Positions 45,000-53,661 of a DNA stretch of 64,000 nt are shown here, one piece after another. The stretch is taken from assembly GCA_965242745.1 (NCBI GenBank), contig CBDETG010000035.1, positions 62,001 to 126,000 of the forward strand, read 5' to 3'. The DNA is from JABAAI01 sp965242745 (lineage in GTDB: Bacteria; Spirochaetota; Leptospiria; Leptospirales; Leptonemataceae). The notes beneath the pieces were generated by a model, which was not told where the DNA came from, ran no database searches, and was given only the letters and a program-made list of their open reading frames with translations. Numbering within the stretch: position 1 is the stretch's first letter; every line of letters starts with the position of its first letter. Position numbers and translations under genes: made by a program.

Positions 45000-45215
45000 A
45001 TGCAGCTCAAAGAAGATGATTTTACGCAGCAGTTGCGCCGTTTTATACCATTTCGAGGTATTGACATCGTTTTGCATTTGGAAGACGGCAGCATACTGGA
45101 GCTTGACAAAAACCGCCAGATGGAAGGGAATCATATTTTGAAAAAAAACAGAGGAACCGTAGAAAGAGAAATCCCTCTAAGTGAAATAGTAAAAGCAGAA
45201 TTTTACGCCGCCTGA
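45000..45215 (+). CDS. Small uncharacterised 71-aa protein
   Basis: ATG 45000 preceded by AAGGAG 14 bases away. Sequence is protein-like: FIPFRGIDIVLHLEDGSILE, then REIPLSEIVKAEFYA, suggesting a small beta fold. It resembles no family I can name. Ends in a dispersed repeat, so the last two residues are repeat-derived. Confidence 0.55.
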   Translation: MQLKEDDFTQQLRRFIPFRGIDIVLHLEDGSILELDKNRQMEGNHILKKNRGTVEREIPLSEIVKAEFYAA

Positions 45216-45310
45216 CTTGTTCTGGTATGCAGCGGATGCTGAGGCCCTGCGCCCAACGCGATATAATGCGGCGCCCAGACTCCGCCTATTACAAGCACGC
45301 CCGCTGTCAT
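45210..45310. repeat. Dispersed palindromic repeat, copy 3
   Basis: CCTGACTTGTTCTGGTATGC, GGATGCTGAGGCCCTGCGCC, CGATATAATGCGGCGCCCAG, TCCGCCTATTACAAGCACGC: module-B type, between two convergent genes. Confidence 0.75.
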
Positions 45311-45392
45311 CAAAAGCAACTTGTGTCAACACACTTCCCATACTACAGCTAGGTCTCAGGCAAGCTTTTGCCAAGACAATAGGGCGCACATC

Positions 45393-48113
45393 TCATGCTT
45401 GCAAATTTGTGATTGTTTTTTTGAGACCAGTTCTAAGAAATTTACGCAAGACTGTGTGGAGGATGCCTCCGTTTTTGTAATATGCTATCTCTACAGGCGT
45501 ATCCAAGCGGCATTTTAGAGGGATGACTTGTTCTTTTTTTGGCCTCTGAAGAGCGTAGAGTTGCAGCTCTGCCCCAGGCTCCATATTATCGTGGATGCCT
45601 TCTATACGAAATGTTTCTTCCCCGCTTAATCCTAGACTTTCATGGCTTTGGCCTTGGGGGAATTCTAAGGGGAGTATGCCCATGCCTACGAGGTTAGAGC
45701 GATGTATGCGTTCAAAACTGCCTGCTATAACGGCCCGGCAGCCGAGGCTGTAGACTCCCTTGGCTGCCCAATCCCGGGAAGAGCCTGTGCCGTATTCCCT
45801 GCCTGCCAGCACTATGAGCGGTATTTTTTCCTTCCTGTAACGAAGGCTGGCTTCGTAGATCGTCATTTTTTCATTACTGGGATGATGCATAGTCCATGCG
45901 CCCTCTGTGCCCGGGGCAAGCTGATTACGGAGACGGACATTAGCGAAAGTGCCCCTTGTCATTACTTGATCATTGCCCCGCCGTGAGCCGAAGGAATTGA
46001 AATCAGCCTGCGCAACACCTTGTTCGAGCAGATAACGGCCAGCAGACATCTCAGGTAAAATGGCGCCGGCGGGGCTGATATGGTCTGTTGTGACAGAGTC
46101 CCCTACTTTCACAAGACATCTGGCGCCTAGAATATTTTCCAATGGAGCTGAGGCGGCGGCTATATTCTTGAAAAAATCAGGCTCCCGTATATAGGTGGAT
46201 TCTGCTTTCCACTCGTAGAGCGTGTTTTCTCTGACAGGAATTTGATTCCATAAAAGGCTGGACCCGTAGATATTTTTATAGCGCTCTCTGTAGAGCTCAG
46301 GGCACAGGCTTTCTTCGAGAATTTGCCGAATTTCCTGCGGGCTGGGCCATATATCTTTGAAATAAACAGGGTGAGCATTTTTATCCAAGCCGAGCGCTTC
46401 TTCTCCCAGGTCTATATCGATGCGGCCAGCCAGGGCGTAGGCGACTACTAAGGGCGGGCTGGCCAGAAAATTTGCCTTGACGTGCGGGGAAATGCGCCCT
46501 TCAAAATTCCTGTTCCCGCTTAATATAGAAACGCCGATGATTTGCTCTGCCTGCATGGCTTCTAAAACCGGCTCAGGAAGCGGGCCTGAGTTGCCAATAC
46601 AAGTTGTGCAGCCATAGCCGACTGTGTGAAAGCCTAGCTGCTCTAGGAAGACATGCAGACCGGCCTTTTCCAAATAACTGCTCACGACACGGGAACCCGG
46701 AGCTAGGCTTGTTTTGATATGAGGCTGCACTTTGAGGCCGCGCTCTACGGCTTTTTTTGCAAGCAGGGCTGCGCCCACCATAAGCTCTGGATTAGATGTA
46801 TTTGTGCAGGAAGTGATCGCAGCGATTACTATGCTGCCGTGGCTTATATTGCTTTTTGATGCGCCTGTGTTTACAGTACTGCAAGCCCTGGCCTGCTCTT
46901 CGCTCAGCCCATAGCCTCCCGCCTCGAGAGGGGCACGGAGCGTGTTTTCCCAATGTCCTTTCATTTGACTGAGGGGCACCCGATCCTGAGGACGACGCGG
47001 CCCTGCAAGGGAAGGCACAACTTGGCCCAAGTCCAGCTCCACATAGTCAGAATACGCAATGGGCGGGTCCATAGCTGTGCGCAAAAGCCCCTGCGCACGA
47101 AAATACTTCTCTACCATGTCTATCTGATCTTCCAGGCGCCCTGTCTGCTGTAAATAGCGGAGACTTTCTTCGTCTACGGGGAAATAAGCGCAGGTTGCGC
47201 CGTACTCTGGAGCCATGTTTGCTATAGTAGCCCTGTCTGTCAGGCTTAAGGTCTGCAGACCTGTCCCGCAAAATTCCACAAATTTCCCTACTACTCCCCG
47301 CTTACGAAGCATTTCTGTGATCGTGAGCACCACGTCTGTTGCAGTTAGCCCTTCCTGCAGGCTCCCCCGAAGCTCGACGCCTACGACATCCGGCACAAGC
47401 ATGCAAATAGCTTGGCCCAGCATCACAGCCTCCGCTTCTATGCCTCCCACGCCCCAGCCCAGCACTCCTAAGCCGTTGATCATCGTAGTATGGGAATCCG
47501 TACCTACAAGAGTGTCTGGATAAAGCAGGGCTTCTTTTTCTAAGACAAGGCTTGCGAGATATTCCAGATTGATTTGATGGACGATGCCAAGCCCGGGAGG
47601 AATAATACGCAGCTTATCAAAGGCGCCCTCGCCCCATTTTAAGAATTCATAGCGTTCCCGATTACGCCTAAATTCCTTTTCCATATTATATTCCAAAGCC
47701 TGAGCGCGGCCAAAAGCATCAACCTGCACGCTGTGATCTATCACTAAATCAACTTGTACTTGTGGATTGATGTCTTTGGGATCAGCTCCATGCTTAGCCA
47801 TAGCGTTGCGTAAAGCTGCCAGGTCCACTATAGCGGGCACGCCTGTAAAATCCTGCAAGACAACCCGCCCGGGCTTAAATGCGAACTCCTGGCGCGGAGT
47901 GGCGCTCTTGGCTTCCCAATGCAGAAGCAAATCTATATCTTTTTGCGTTACGCTGAAATGATCCTGACACCGTAGCGCCGCTTCTAAAAGGATACGTATA
48001 GAGAAAGGGAGACGGGAAAGCTCATTTGCGCTTGCCAGACTCTCTAAGGGGACATAGTGGAATTCGCCCTTCTTGGTTTTTATGCTTTTCGTTTGTGGAG
48101 CCTGGGAGCTCAT
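45393..48113 (-). CDS. acnA: Aconitate hydratase A
   Basis: 906 aa, the AcnA/IRP length. VDLVIDHSVQVD, DTLVGTDSHTTMINGLGVLG, GGIEAEAVMLGQ, ITSCTNTSNPELMVGA (cluster Cys), YGCTTCIGNSGPL (two cluster Cys), TDHISPAGAI, SRRGND, YGTGSSRDWAAKG (swivel domain). Interconverts citrate and isocitrate. C-terminal extension of about 15 residues beyond the usual end (LHTVLRKF...). TCA partners SucB and Lpd are 13 kb away. ATG 48113. Confidence 0.96.
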   Translation of the reverse strand: MSSQAPQTKSIKTKKGEFHYVPLESLASANELSRLPFSIRILLEAALRCQDHFSVTQKDIDLLLHWEAKSATPRQEFAFKPGRVVLQDFTGVPAIVDLAALRNAMAKHGADPKDINPQVQVDLVIDHSVQVDAFGRAQALEYNMEKEFRRNRERYEFLKWGEGAFDKLRIIPPGLGIVHQINLEYLASLVLEKEALLYPDTLVGTDSHTTMINGLGVLGWGVGGIEAEAVMLGQAICMLVPDVVGVELRGSLQEGLTATDVVLTITEMLRKRGVVGKFVEFCGTGLQTLSLTDRATIANMAPEYGATCAYFPVDEESLRYLQQTGRLEDQIDMVEKYFRAQGLLRTAMDPPIAYSDYVELDLGQVVPSLAGPRRPQDRVPLSQMKGHWENTLRAPLEAGGYGLSEEQARACSTVNTGASKSNISHGSIVIAAITSCTNTSNPELMVGAALLAKKAVERGLKVQPHIKTSLAPGSRVVSSYLEKAGLHVFLEQLGFHTVGYGCTTCIGNSGPLPEPVLEAMQAEQIIGVSILSGNRNFEGRISPHVKANFLASPPLVVAYALAGRIDIDLGEEALGLDKNAHPVYFKDIWPSPQEIRQILEESLCPELYRERYKNIYGSSLLWNQIPVRENTLYEWKAESTYIREPDFFKNIAAASAPLENILGARCLVKVGDSVTTDHISPAGAILPEMSAGRYLLEQGVAQADFNSFGSRRGNDQVMTRGTFANVRLRNQLAPGTEGAWTMHHPSNEKMTIYEASLRYRKEKIPLIVLAGREYGTGSSRDWAAKGVYSLGCRAVIAGSFERIHRSNLVGMGILPLEFPQGQSHESLGLSGEETFRIEGIHDNMEPGAELQLYALQRPKKEQVIPLKCRLDTPVEIAYYKNGGILHTVLRKFLRTGLKKTITNLQA

Positions 48114-48194
48114 ATGCTTTTTTGCCTTTCTTCTGCTCTGGGGACTGCAAAAGACGTATAAACTAGCCCCTTGCGGAGTCTGCCAATAAGCAGA

Positions 48195-49139
48195 CTATCT
48201 CTGTGAGCTTGGCTTTGTTTGTCTTTGGTTTTGTATTAGCAAGTCTAGCTTGGCTTCTATCTTGTTTATCTTAGCGTCTAATTTTGACTCTAGGCTTTTC
48301 ATTTCTGTTTTTAGCTCTTTCATGCCTGCTTTTGTATCGCTGTGTAAATAAAGCATCACAGTAAGCAAGCCTCCTCCTATGACAGTAAAGCCTACTCCCA
48401 TAAACCACATTAGCAATCCTAGCTTTGTTTCTACTTTCCCAAGTCTCTTATCTACACCATCTACTTTATTGTCTAAGGCATGTACTTTATGATCTAAGCT
48501 GTCTACCTTGCTGTCTAAGTTTTCTACTTTGTTGTCTAAAGCATGTACTTTGTGATCTAAGCTGTCTACCTTGCTGTCTAAGTTTTCTACTTTGTTGTCT
48601 AAAGCATGTACTTTGTGATCTAAGCTGTCTACCTTGCTGTCTAAGTTTTCTACTTTGTTGTCTAAAGCATGTACTTTGTGATCTAAGCTGTCTACCTTGC
48701 TGTCTAAGTTTTCTACTTTGTTGTCTAAAGCATGTACTTTGTGATCTAAGCTGTCTACCTTGCTGTCTAAGTTTTCTACTTTGTTGTCTAAGCTTTCTAC
48801 TTTGTGATCTAAGTTTTCTACTTTGTTGTCTAAAGCATGTACTTTGTGATCTAAGCTTTCTACTTTGTGATCTAAGCTGTCTACTTTGTGATCTAGGGTG
48901 TCTACTTTGTTGTCTAAGCTTTCTACTTTGTGATCTAAGTTTTCTACTTTGTGATCTAAGTTTTCTACTTTGTTGTCTAAGCCATCTGCTCGTTTATCTA
49001 ACTTATTTACTTGCGCTAGTATTTCTTTATTACTTTCTTTGCCATCTACATAGTCTAATAACTGCGTAGCTACCAGCTTGGGTATATTGGCTTCTACCAA
49101 GCTTTCTACCAGCTCTATTGCTTGTGTTGCTGTACTCAT
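48195..49139 (-). CDS. Heptad-repeat coiled-coil membrane protein
   Basis: 314 aa. Residues about 50-215 are heptads of the form KVENLDHKVESLDN, KVDSLDHKVHALDN, with Leu/Val at a/d, a long coiled coil. A membrane helix follows (about 228-252, LMWFMGVGFTVIGGGLL), then a short charged tail with a second coiled coil. N-terminus resembles the ATQLLDYVDGKESNKEI region of small bacterial coiled-coil (DUF1640-like) proteins. Repeat units are 21 bp and nearly identical at the DNA level. Function unknown; ATG 49139. Confidence 0.8.
   Translation of the reverse strand: MSTATQAIELVESLVEANIPKLVATQLLDYVDGKESNKEILAQVNKLDKRADGLDNKVENLDHKVENLDHKVESLDNKVDTLDHKVDSLDHKVESLDHKVHALDNKVENLDHKVESLDNKVENLDSKVDSLDHKVHALDNKVENLDSKVDSLDHKVHALDNKVENLDSKVDSLDHKVHALDNKVENLDSKVDSLDHKVHALDNKVENLDSKVDSLDHKVHALDNKVDGVDKRLGKVETKLGLLMWFMGVGFTVIGGGLLTVMLYLHSDTKAGMKELKTEMKSLESKLDAKINKIEAKLDLLIQNQRQTKPSSQR
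48430..49000 (-). repeat. 21-bp heptad-coding tandem repeats
   Basis: About 27 units of 21 bp, arranged in 84-bp blocks (KVENLDSKVDSLDHKVHALDN) repeated several times. The opposite strand is open for 214 codons only because of the repeat. Confidence 0.85.
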
Positions 49140-49373
49140 CTTAGTAAAGTATAGGAAAGCGCCCTGTGCTTTGTGCCAACACTCTAAGCAGACATAAAAA
49201 AGTCCTTATTCGTTCCACAATTTCAAGCTATAATATGTCCTGTAAAAGTCAAGGCAAAAACAGGGCCTGTGCCGAGCGATACCGGCAAACACGGCCTCCA
49301 CCTAAGTCTAGTAAGGCAGGGGCAGAAAGTAAGTCAAGGGAAAATCAGACTATAGGTATACAGTGATCCTTCA

Positions 49374-49633
49374 GGCTGACTTTAGGACACTTTTAGCAAA
49401 TTTTGGCTGCATGCTTCTCGGCTGCTCCTTCCATTTAAGACTGCCCTGTGCATAGAATTTAAGTTAGCCACCGCCTTGTAAATATCTTTTTGCATGAGCA
49501 AACGAGCGATGGTAAATACTTTGTCGAGTATAGCATTCGTCTGCTCCACCAAGCCCTTTTGATATGCTTTTGCGGGATCGCAACTGTAGACAACAGTATG
49601 CAGCATGTGCTGCCAATTTTGCAATAAAGCCAT
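49374..49633 (-). mobile_element. IS30-family transposase C-terminal fragment
   Basis: 83-aa frame with SCDPAKAYQKGLVEQTNAIL (IS30 DDE region, catalytic Glu) and IYKAVANLNSMHRAVLNGRS. Lacks the N-terminal two thirds. Its 3' end repeats at 41201-41261. 49140-49373 has no supported gene. Confidence 0.75.
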
Positions 49634-49637
49634 GATT

Positions 49638-50396
49638 CTATCCGTTTAGATCACATCCAAGAAAATTACGCCCATGCTCTTTGCAGGCCTCCAGCACAGA
49701 AAAACTTCCAGCCGCCGGGTCAATGACTACGTCGCCTGGGTTTGATACGGCTTGGATCAATTTACCCTGCAGCAAGACGGGCTTCTTGTGCGCATAGCCA
49801 TTGCGCTGGGTCTTCTCATGCCACACGTCAGGTATGTCATGTATTTGCCAGACGCCCTTAGCTCTGCGGGGTTGTTTTTGCAATACAATCAAATGCTCGG
49901 ATGTACGGCGGGTGCGATAGCCCATGCCGATTCTGCCCTTATCCCATGTAAGCATGTCAACTACATCTAAGCCCGTACCATCCAGCCAGCCTGAAAAGCC
50001 TGTGCAAAGATGAAATTTATCCATCCACAAAAACAAGTGACCGCTCGGAATTAAGGATTCTGCTATGCCATTTATGAATTTTCGGATTGTCTTTTCAGAC
50101 ATTTGCTCAAGGCTGCACCGCGCTTTCCCGCGGTCCATGCCTTCATTCCCGTATCCCAATTTATCCAAAACTCCACGATACTGAGGATCAAAGAAGGCAA
50201 TGGGGACGCTGTCTTTATGCAGTTTTGAAAGAAAATGCAGGCCCTCCATTTTCAAGCGCATGTTGTAATCCATGCCTGCTGGAGCGCCAAATGCAGGCGC
50301 TTTTAGCCTGCGCTCCTTAGAAAATACATTAGCCAATACTGCATCAGCATTAGCGTCGATCTTGGACTTCACTGCTGTTTTAGGCATTCTTGACAT
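49638..50396 (-). CDS. Phage-type adenine-specific DNA methyltransferase
   Basis: 252 aa, N6-adenine methyltransferase fold. Motif IV is AFFDPQYRGVLDKLGYGNEG (DPQY variant), later HLFLWMDKFHLC, VDMLTWDKGRIGMGYRTRRT and motif I DPAAGSFSVLEACKEHGRNF. The DPQYRGVLDK-YGNEG combination is typical of orphan methylases on prophages and mobile elements. No endonuclease neighbour. Flanked by an IS30 fragment. ATG 50396. Confidence 0.88.
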   Translation of the reverse strand: MSRMPKTAVKSKIDANADAVLANVFSKERRLKAPAFGAPAGMDYNMRLKMEGLHFLSKLHKDSVPIAFFDPQYRGVLDKLGYGNEGMDRGKARCSLEQMSEKTIRKFINGIAESLIPSGHLFLWMDKFHLCTGFSGWLDGTGLDVVDMLTWDKGRIGMGYRTRRTSEHLIVLQKQPRRAKGVWQIHDIPDVWHEKTQRNGYAHKKPVLLQGKLIQAVSNPGDVVIDPAAGSFSVLEACKEHGRNFLGCDLNG

Positions 50397-50488
50397 TCCA
50401 ACTTTTAGCCTTGCCTTATGCCGCCAAAGCGCAAATACAAAAGAGCCCGGCCTAAATTAGGAAGCGCAAGCCATGTCTTTAGCGTATC

Positions 50489-51865
50489 TTAGAGCGCGCT
50501 CAATATTGCGGCGCTCTTTAGGAAGTAATCGTAACTTCGGTGGCTGCCCAGAAACAGGACTCTCTCCCAGCCCTTTTTTGGCAATTCCTTTGCAATCATT
50601 CTCAGAAAGTTTTGACAAGGGACAGCTAGAAATTTTGGACATGCTGGATAGGAGGCCCAAGGTCCACAAATTAGCTGCCAGACTTCTCCTATAGCATATC
50701 GTTCTATAATCTGTATACAGTCTGCAGCCTTGCGCTCCTTCAGCAGGGCAAGCACCAGAAGGCTTGTAGAAAAATCAGCAGCTTTCTGCGATGCGCCTAT
50801 GCCAGACTCTCTGGCGCTGCGCGCAAGCATAGCCGCTATGTCGTGGAGGGTGCGCTCTATGGCAGCAGGATTATGAGCCGTATCAAAAATCAACTCCTTA
50901 CAGAATGCTATAGTGGGATTATCTATTGCTTTTTTTTCCAAGCGTCCAGGCAAGGCGAGCTCTACGGGCCTATGCGAGCTAAGGGCGGCTATGCCTGCCT
51001 TTTCTAAGACGAATCTGGCAAAGTTTTGGTTTTCTTCCAAGTAGCTGAGGCCGCCCCCCCCTTCATAGAAGAAATAGCGGCAGTCTGGGGCTAATGTTTC
51101 AATCGCAAGGGCTATTTTCTCTCGGCTGATATGCTGCTGAGGCATAACAAAAACGTATCTAGCGCGGGGTGAGAGGATTGCCAGCTTTTCTTGCATGATC
51201 GCTTCCACGCTTTCCCCGAGAATGTGCGTATGTTCTTGAGCTAAGGAGCATAAGACGACGACTTCAGCTTGGAATATGCGCGTAGCGTCAAAGCGGCCTC
51301 CCAGCCCCGCTTCATAAATTTCCACGGGACACTTATGTAATCTAAAAATATAAAAGGCCAGCAGAGTAAGTATTTCAAAGTAACTCAAGCGTTCATAGGC
51401 CCCAGGAATGATCTTGGCAAGATTGGACATAGCCTCCCAAGCCGCAATAGGGCTAAGAGGAGTATAGACAGCCCTTCGCGTACTTTCTTTGTTATCAGGC
51501 TGCTCTGCTTTGCGCACCAGGCGGATGCGTTCCAATACGCAGGACAAATGCGGGGAAGTAAAAAGACCCACTCCTTGCTTTATACGAGGAGCAAGGCTTG
51601 CAAGGGCAGCAAGATAAAAAGCAGTGGAGCCCTTCGCATTAGAGCCTACCAGACTAATGCGCAAGGATTCAGAGCCTTGCTGTTTCCCCAATGCCTGCGC
51701 TATAGCTCTATGCAGCTCCATGAGCAGCGCTTGTGAATTCTGCATAGACTTGTAAGAAAAACGCCGGCTTCTTTCGGGGTTGATGCGTCCAGCTAAATCT
51801 CTTTCCAAGAGCGCAAGGCTTTGCTTGGCGCTGAGACTTTTGCATACAAGGCTTTGCTCGCTCAT
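50489..51865 (-). CDS. folC: Folylpolyglutamate/dihydrofolate synthase
   Basis: 458 aa from ATG 51865. Mur-ligase-like: P-loop VGSNAKGSTAFYLAAL (family: GTNGKGS), LFTSPHLSCVLERI, YEAGLGGRFDATRI, IFDTAHNPAAIE. Adds glutamates to folates. It is on the minus strand, first gene of a run folC-rsmI-lipoprotein-rsbW-rsbU-GT. Length is normal. The Thr/Gly of the P-loop differ from consensus (SNAKGST), so activity is likely but not certain. Confidence 0.9.
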   Translation of the reverse strand: MSEQSLVCKSLSAKQSLALLERDLAGRINPERSRRFSYKSMQNSQALLMELHRAIAQALGKQQGSESLRISLVGSNAKGSTAFYLAALASLAPRIKQGVGLFTSPHLSCVLERIRLVRKAEQPDNKESTRRAVYTPLSPIAAWEAMSNLAKIIPGAYERLSYFEILTLLAFYIFRLHKCPVEIYEAGLGGRFDATRIFQAEVVVLCSLAQEHTHILGESVEAIMQEKLAILSPRARYVFVMPQQHISREKIALAIETLAPDCRYFFYEGGGGLSYLEENQNFARFVLEKAGIAALSSHRPVELALPGRLEKKAIDNPTIAFCKELIFDTAHNPAAIERTLHDIAAMLARSARESGIGASQKAADFSTSLLVLALLKERKAADCIQIIERYAIGEVWQLICGPWASYPACPKFLAVPCQNFLRMIAKELPKKGWERVLFLGSHRSYDYFLKSAAILSAL

Positions 51866-51941
51866 AGTGTCAGCACATGGCAAAGCCTATCTATACAACC
51901 TACGAACATATTTCACGCTTTCTGGGGTTAATATTAGCGCC

Positions 51942-52643
51942 CTATCCCTGCTCCTTGCCCCGCAGTGGGGCAATAAGAACTGTGAACTCTCCTTTAGGCT
52001 TGAGATTCTTAGCCTGCTGCTCCCACCCGTCTTTTTCCTCCCTAAAAAAGAAGATATGTTCCTCATGTACCTTGCTTAGCTCACGCATAAGGCAAAAATC
52101 GCGGTCAGAAAAAAGCAAAGACACTTCCTTAAGCAAGCTTTGTATGCGGTGGACAGATTCATAGATTACAATTAGGCCTGCAAAAGAACGCAGATCCTCC
52201 AAAGCGCGCAGTCTCTTTCCCCTGCGCGTGCTTAAGAAGCCAGTAAAAATACAAGGATTCGTCTGCCAACCAGATACGGACAAGGCAGTGCTCATAGCGC
52301 AGGGGCCGGGGAGGGGGATAATAGCAGCCTTGCTCTTTTGGCGCACACATCGGACCAGATCAGCAGCTGGATCAGAAATGCCCGGCGTTCCCGCTTCACT
52401 ACAAAAGGCAAGGCTAAAGCCAGATTCCAGCTTCCTGAGCGCCCAAGTTATGTCCTTTTCTTTGCAATGCTGCCTATAGGATTTCAGCGGGGTGTCTATT
52501 GCATACTTTTTTAGCAGAACAGCGCTTCTGCGCGTATCTTCGCTGAGTATATAGTCAACCTCTTTGAGAATGCGCAGAGCTCGGAGGCTGATGTCTTCCA
52601 GATTCCCTATGGGAGTAGCTACGATATAAAGGATTACTGACAC
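51942..52643 (-). CDS. rsmI: 16S rRNA (cytidine1402-2'-O)-methyltransferase
   Basis: 233 aa. YIVATPIGNLEDISLRAL, VDYILSEDTRRSAVLL, SLAFCSEAGTPGISDPA, IPLPGPCAMSTALSVSG, FTGFLSTRRGKR, YESVHRI. SAM-dependent tetrapyrrole-methylase fold; methylates C1402 in the ribosomal P site. Upstream lipoprotein gene ends 3 bp away. ATG 52643. Confidence 0.95.
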   Translation of the reverse strand: MSVILYIVATPIGNLEDISLRALRILKEVDYILSEDTRRSAVLLKKYAIDTPLKSYRQHCKEKDITWALRKLESGFSLAFCSEAGTPGISDPAADLVRCVRQKSKAAIIPLPGPCAMSTALSVSGWQTNPCIFTGFLSTRRGKRLRALEDLRSFAGLIVIYESVHRIQSLLKEVSLLFSDRDFCLMRELSKVHEEHIFFFREEKDGWEQQAKNLKPKGEFTVLIAPLRGKEQG

Positions 52644-52646
52644 AAA

Positions 52647-53174
52647 TCAAGGATTGCATGGAGAAGCGCTGGGACAGCTCCCAGCATCCATAGAGGAGCA
52701 AAGCGACAGCTCAGGGCTTGCCTCAGACTCATAACCTCCTTTGAGGTAAGCAGTAAGGCGGAAGTAATAGAGCTGGCATCTATAAAAAGGCTCCACGACG
52801 GGGGGGGGATTACGGTAGAACAATTCCTGACTTTGCAAAGCCGCCGAATCAGCGCTGGGAGCATCATCAGCGTGAGGAAAACTAGGAGCTATGCCTCGTG
52901 CAAGATAAAGATTGTCTGTTTGGCCAGCCAAGAGCTTAGCAAGGGAAGAGGGCGCCAAAGCCACGTACAAATTGTAGCCTAAAAAAAGACTTTCCTCGTT
53001 AGATATGTAGTAGCTGACAGTAAAGGAATTCGCATCAGCGTCATAATGCAGGGATTCAATGACAGGAGCTTTCGCAGGGGGATAAGACAAGGGGACAGGC
53101 ACAGCAGGGTCTTCTACATTGACGCCGCAGGCAAGAACAGAGAGCATGATATACAAATACGAGAATCTCTTCAT
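52647..53174 (-). CDS. Putative lipoprotein
   Basis: 175 aa from ATG 53174. Signal MKRFSYLYIMLSVLACGVNV with lipobox LACG, then a beta-rich region (SLHYDADANSFTVSYYISNE, NLYVALAPSS), like a fibronectin-type fold, and PVVEPFYRCQLYYFRLTAY. Membrane-anchored, unknown role. Three bp from rsmI. Confidence 0.75.
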   Translation of the reverse strand: MKRFSYLYIMLSVLACGVNVEDPAVPVPLSYPPAKAPVIESLHYDADANSFTVSYYISNEESLFLGYNLYVALAPSSLAKLLAGQTDNLYLARGIAPSFPHADDAPSADSAALQSQELFYRNPPPVVEPFYRCQLYYFRLTAYLKGGYESEASPELSLCSSMDAGSCPSASPCNP

Positions 53175-53194
53175 AAAAGAGCAGGCAGGCACGG

Positions 53195-53629
53195 CTAAAC
53201 GATACTTTTTTCTATGTCCAAGGTATTGACTCCCGACTTGCGCTTGTAACGAACGTGATCTGCCAGCGACTTAATGAGATGGATCCCAAAGCCCCCCACG
53301 GCCTGCCCATTTAGTATGGCAGCTATGTTTGGTGACTGCACGCTTTGGAAATCAAAAGCCGCCCCTTGGTCTTTGAAAGTAATATACAATTTCTCCTTCT
53401 CTTGGATGCGGACTAAGCATTCGAACTGAGGGTCTTTTATAGGGCTGTTTTTATAGGCGTAATTGACAATATTCACAAGGGCTTCTTCCGTGATCAGGAG
53501 AATGTTGTTTCTAAGGTCTTGACGCACCTGCCGTTCTGTCAGTATTTTTTCTACCTGCGCTAAGAGCTGGGAAACCGCATGCAGAGTAGCGGGCATATGG
53601 AAGTGGTACTTGCTGTGTTCTTTACTCAT
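53195..53629 (-). CDS. RsbW-like anti-sigma/serine kinase
   Basis: 144 aa from ATG 53629. HATPase of the GHKL superfamily: N-box EEALVNIVNYAY, G1 FKDQGAAFDF, G2 GGFGIHLIKSLADHV. Such kinases bind a sigma factor or target and are switched by a STAS partner. The downstream half of a pair with the SpoIIE-type phosphatase; its ATG lies just 32 bp past the phosphatase stop (ATG 53677 would overlap it). No STAS gene in the window. Confidence 0.85.
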   Translation of the reverse strand: MSKEHSKYHFHMPATLHAVSQLLAQVEKILTERQVRQDLRNNILLITEEALVNIVNYAYKNSPIKDPQFECLVRIQEKEKLYITFKDQGAAFDFQSVQSPNIAAILNGQAVGGFGIHLIKSLADHVRYKRKSGVNTLDIEKSIV

Positions 53630-53661
53630 GAAGCAATGTTTTGTAAAAGAAGCTGCAATCG

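Noticed and set aside
48425..49069. Open plus-strand frame of 214 codons over the coiled-coil gene
   Set aside because: Leu/Cys-rich mirror image of 21-bp repeats; not protein-like.
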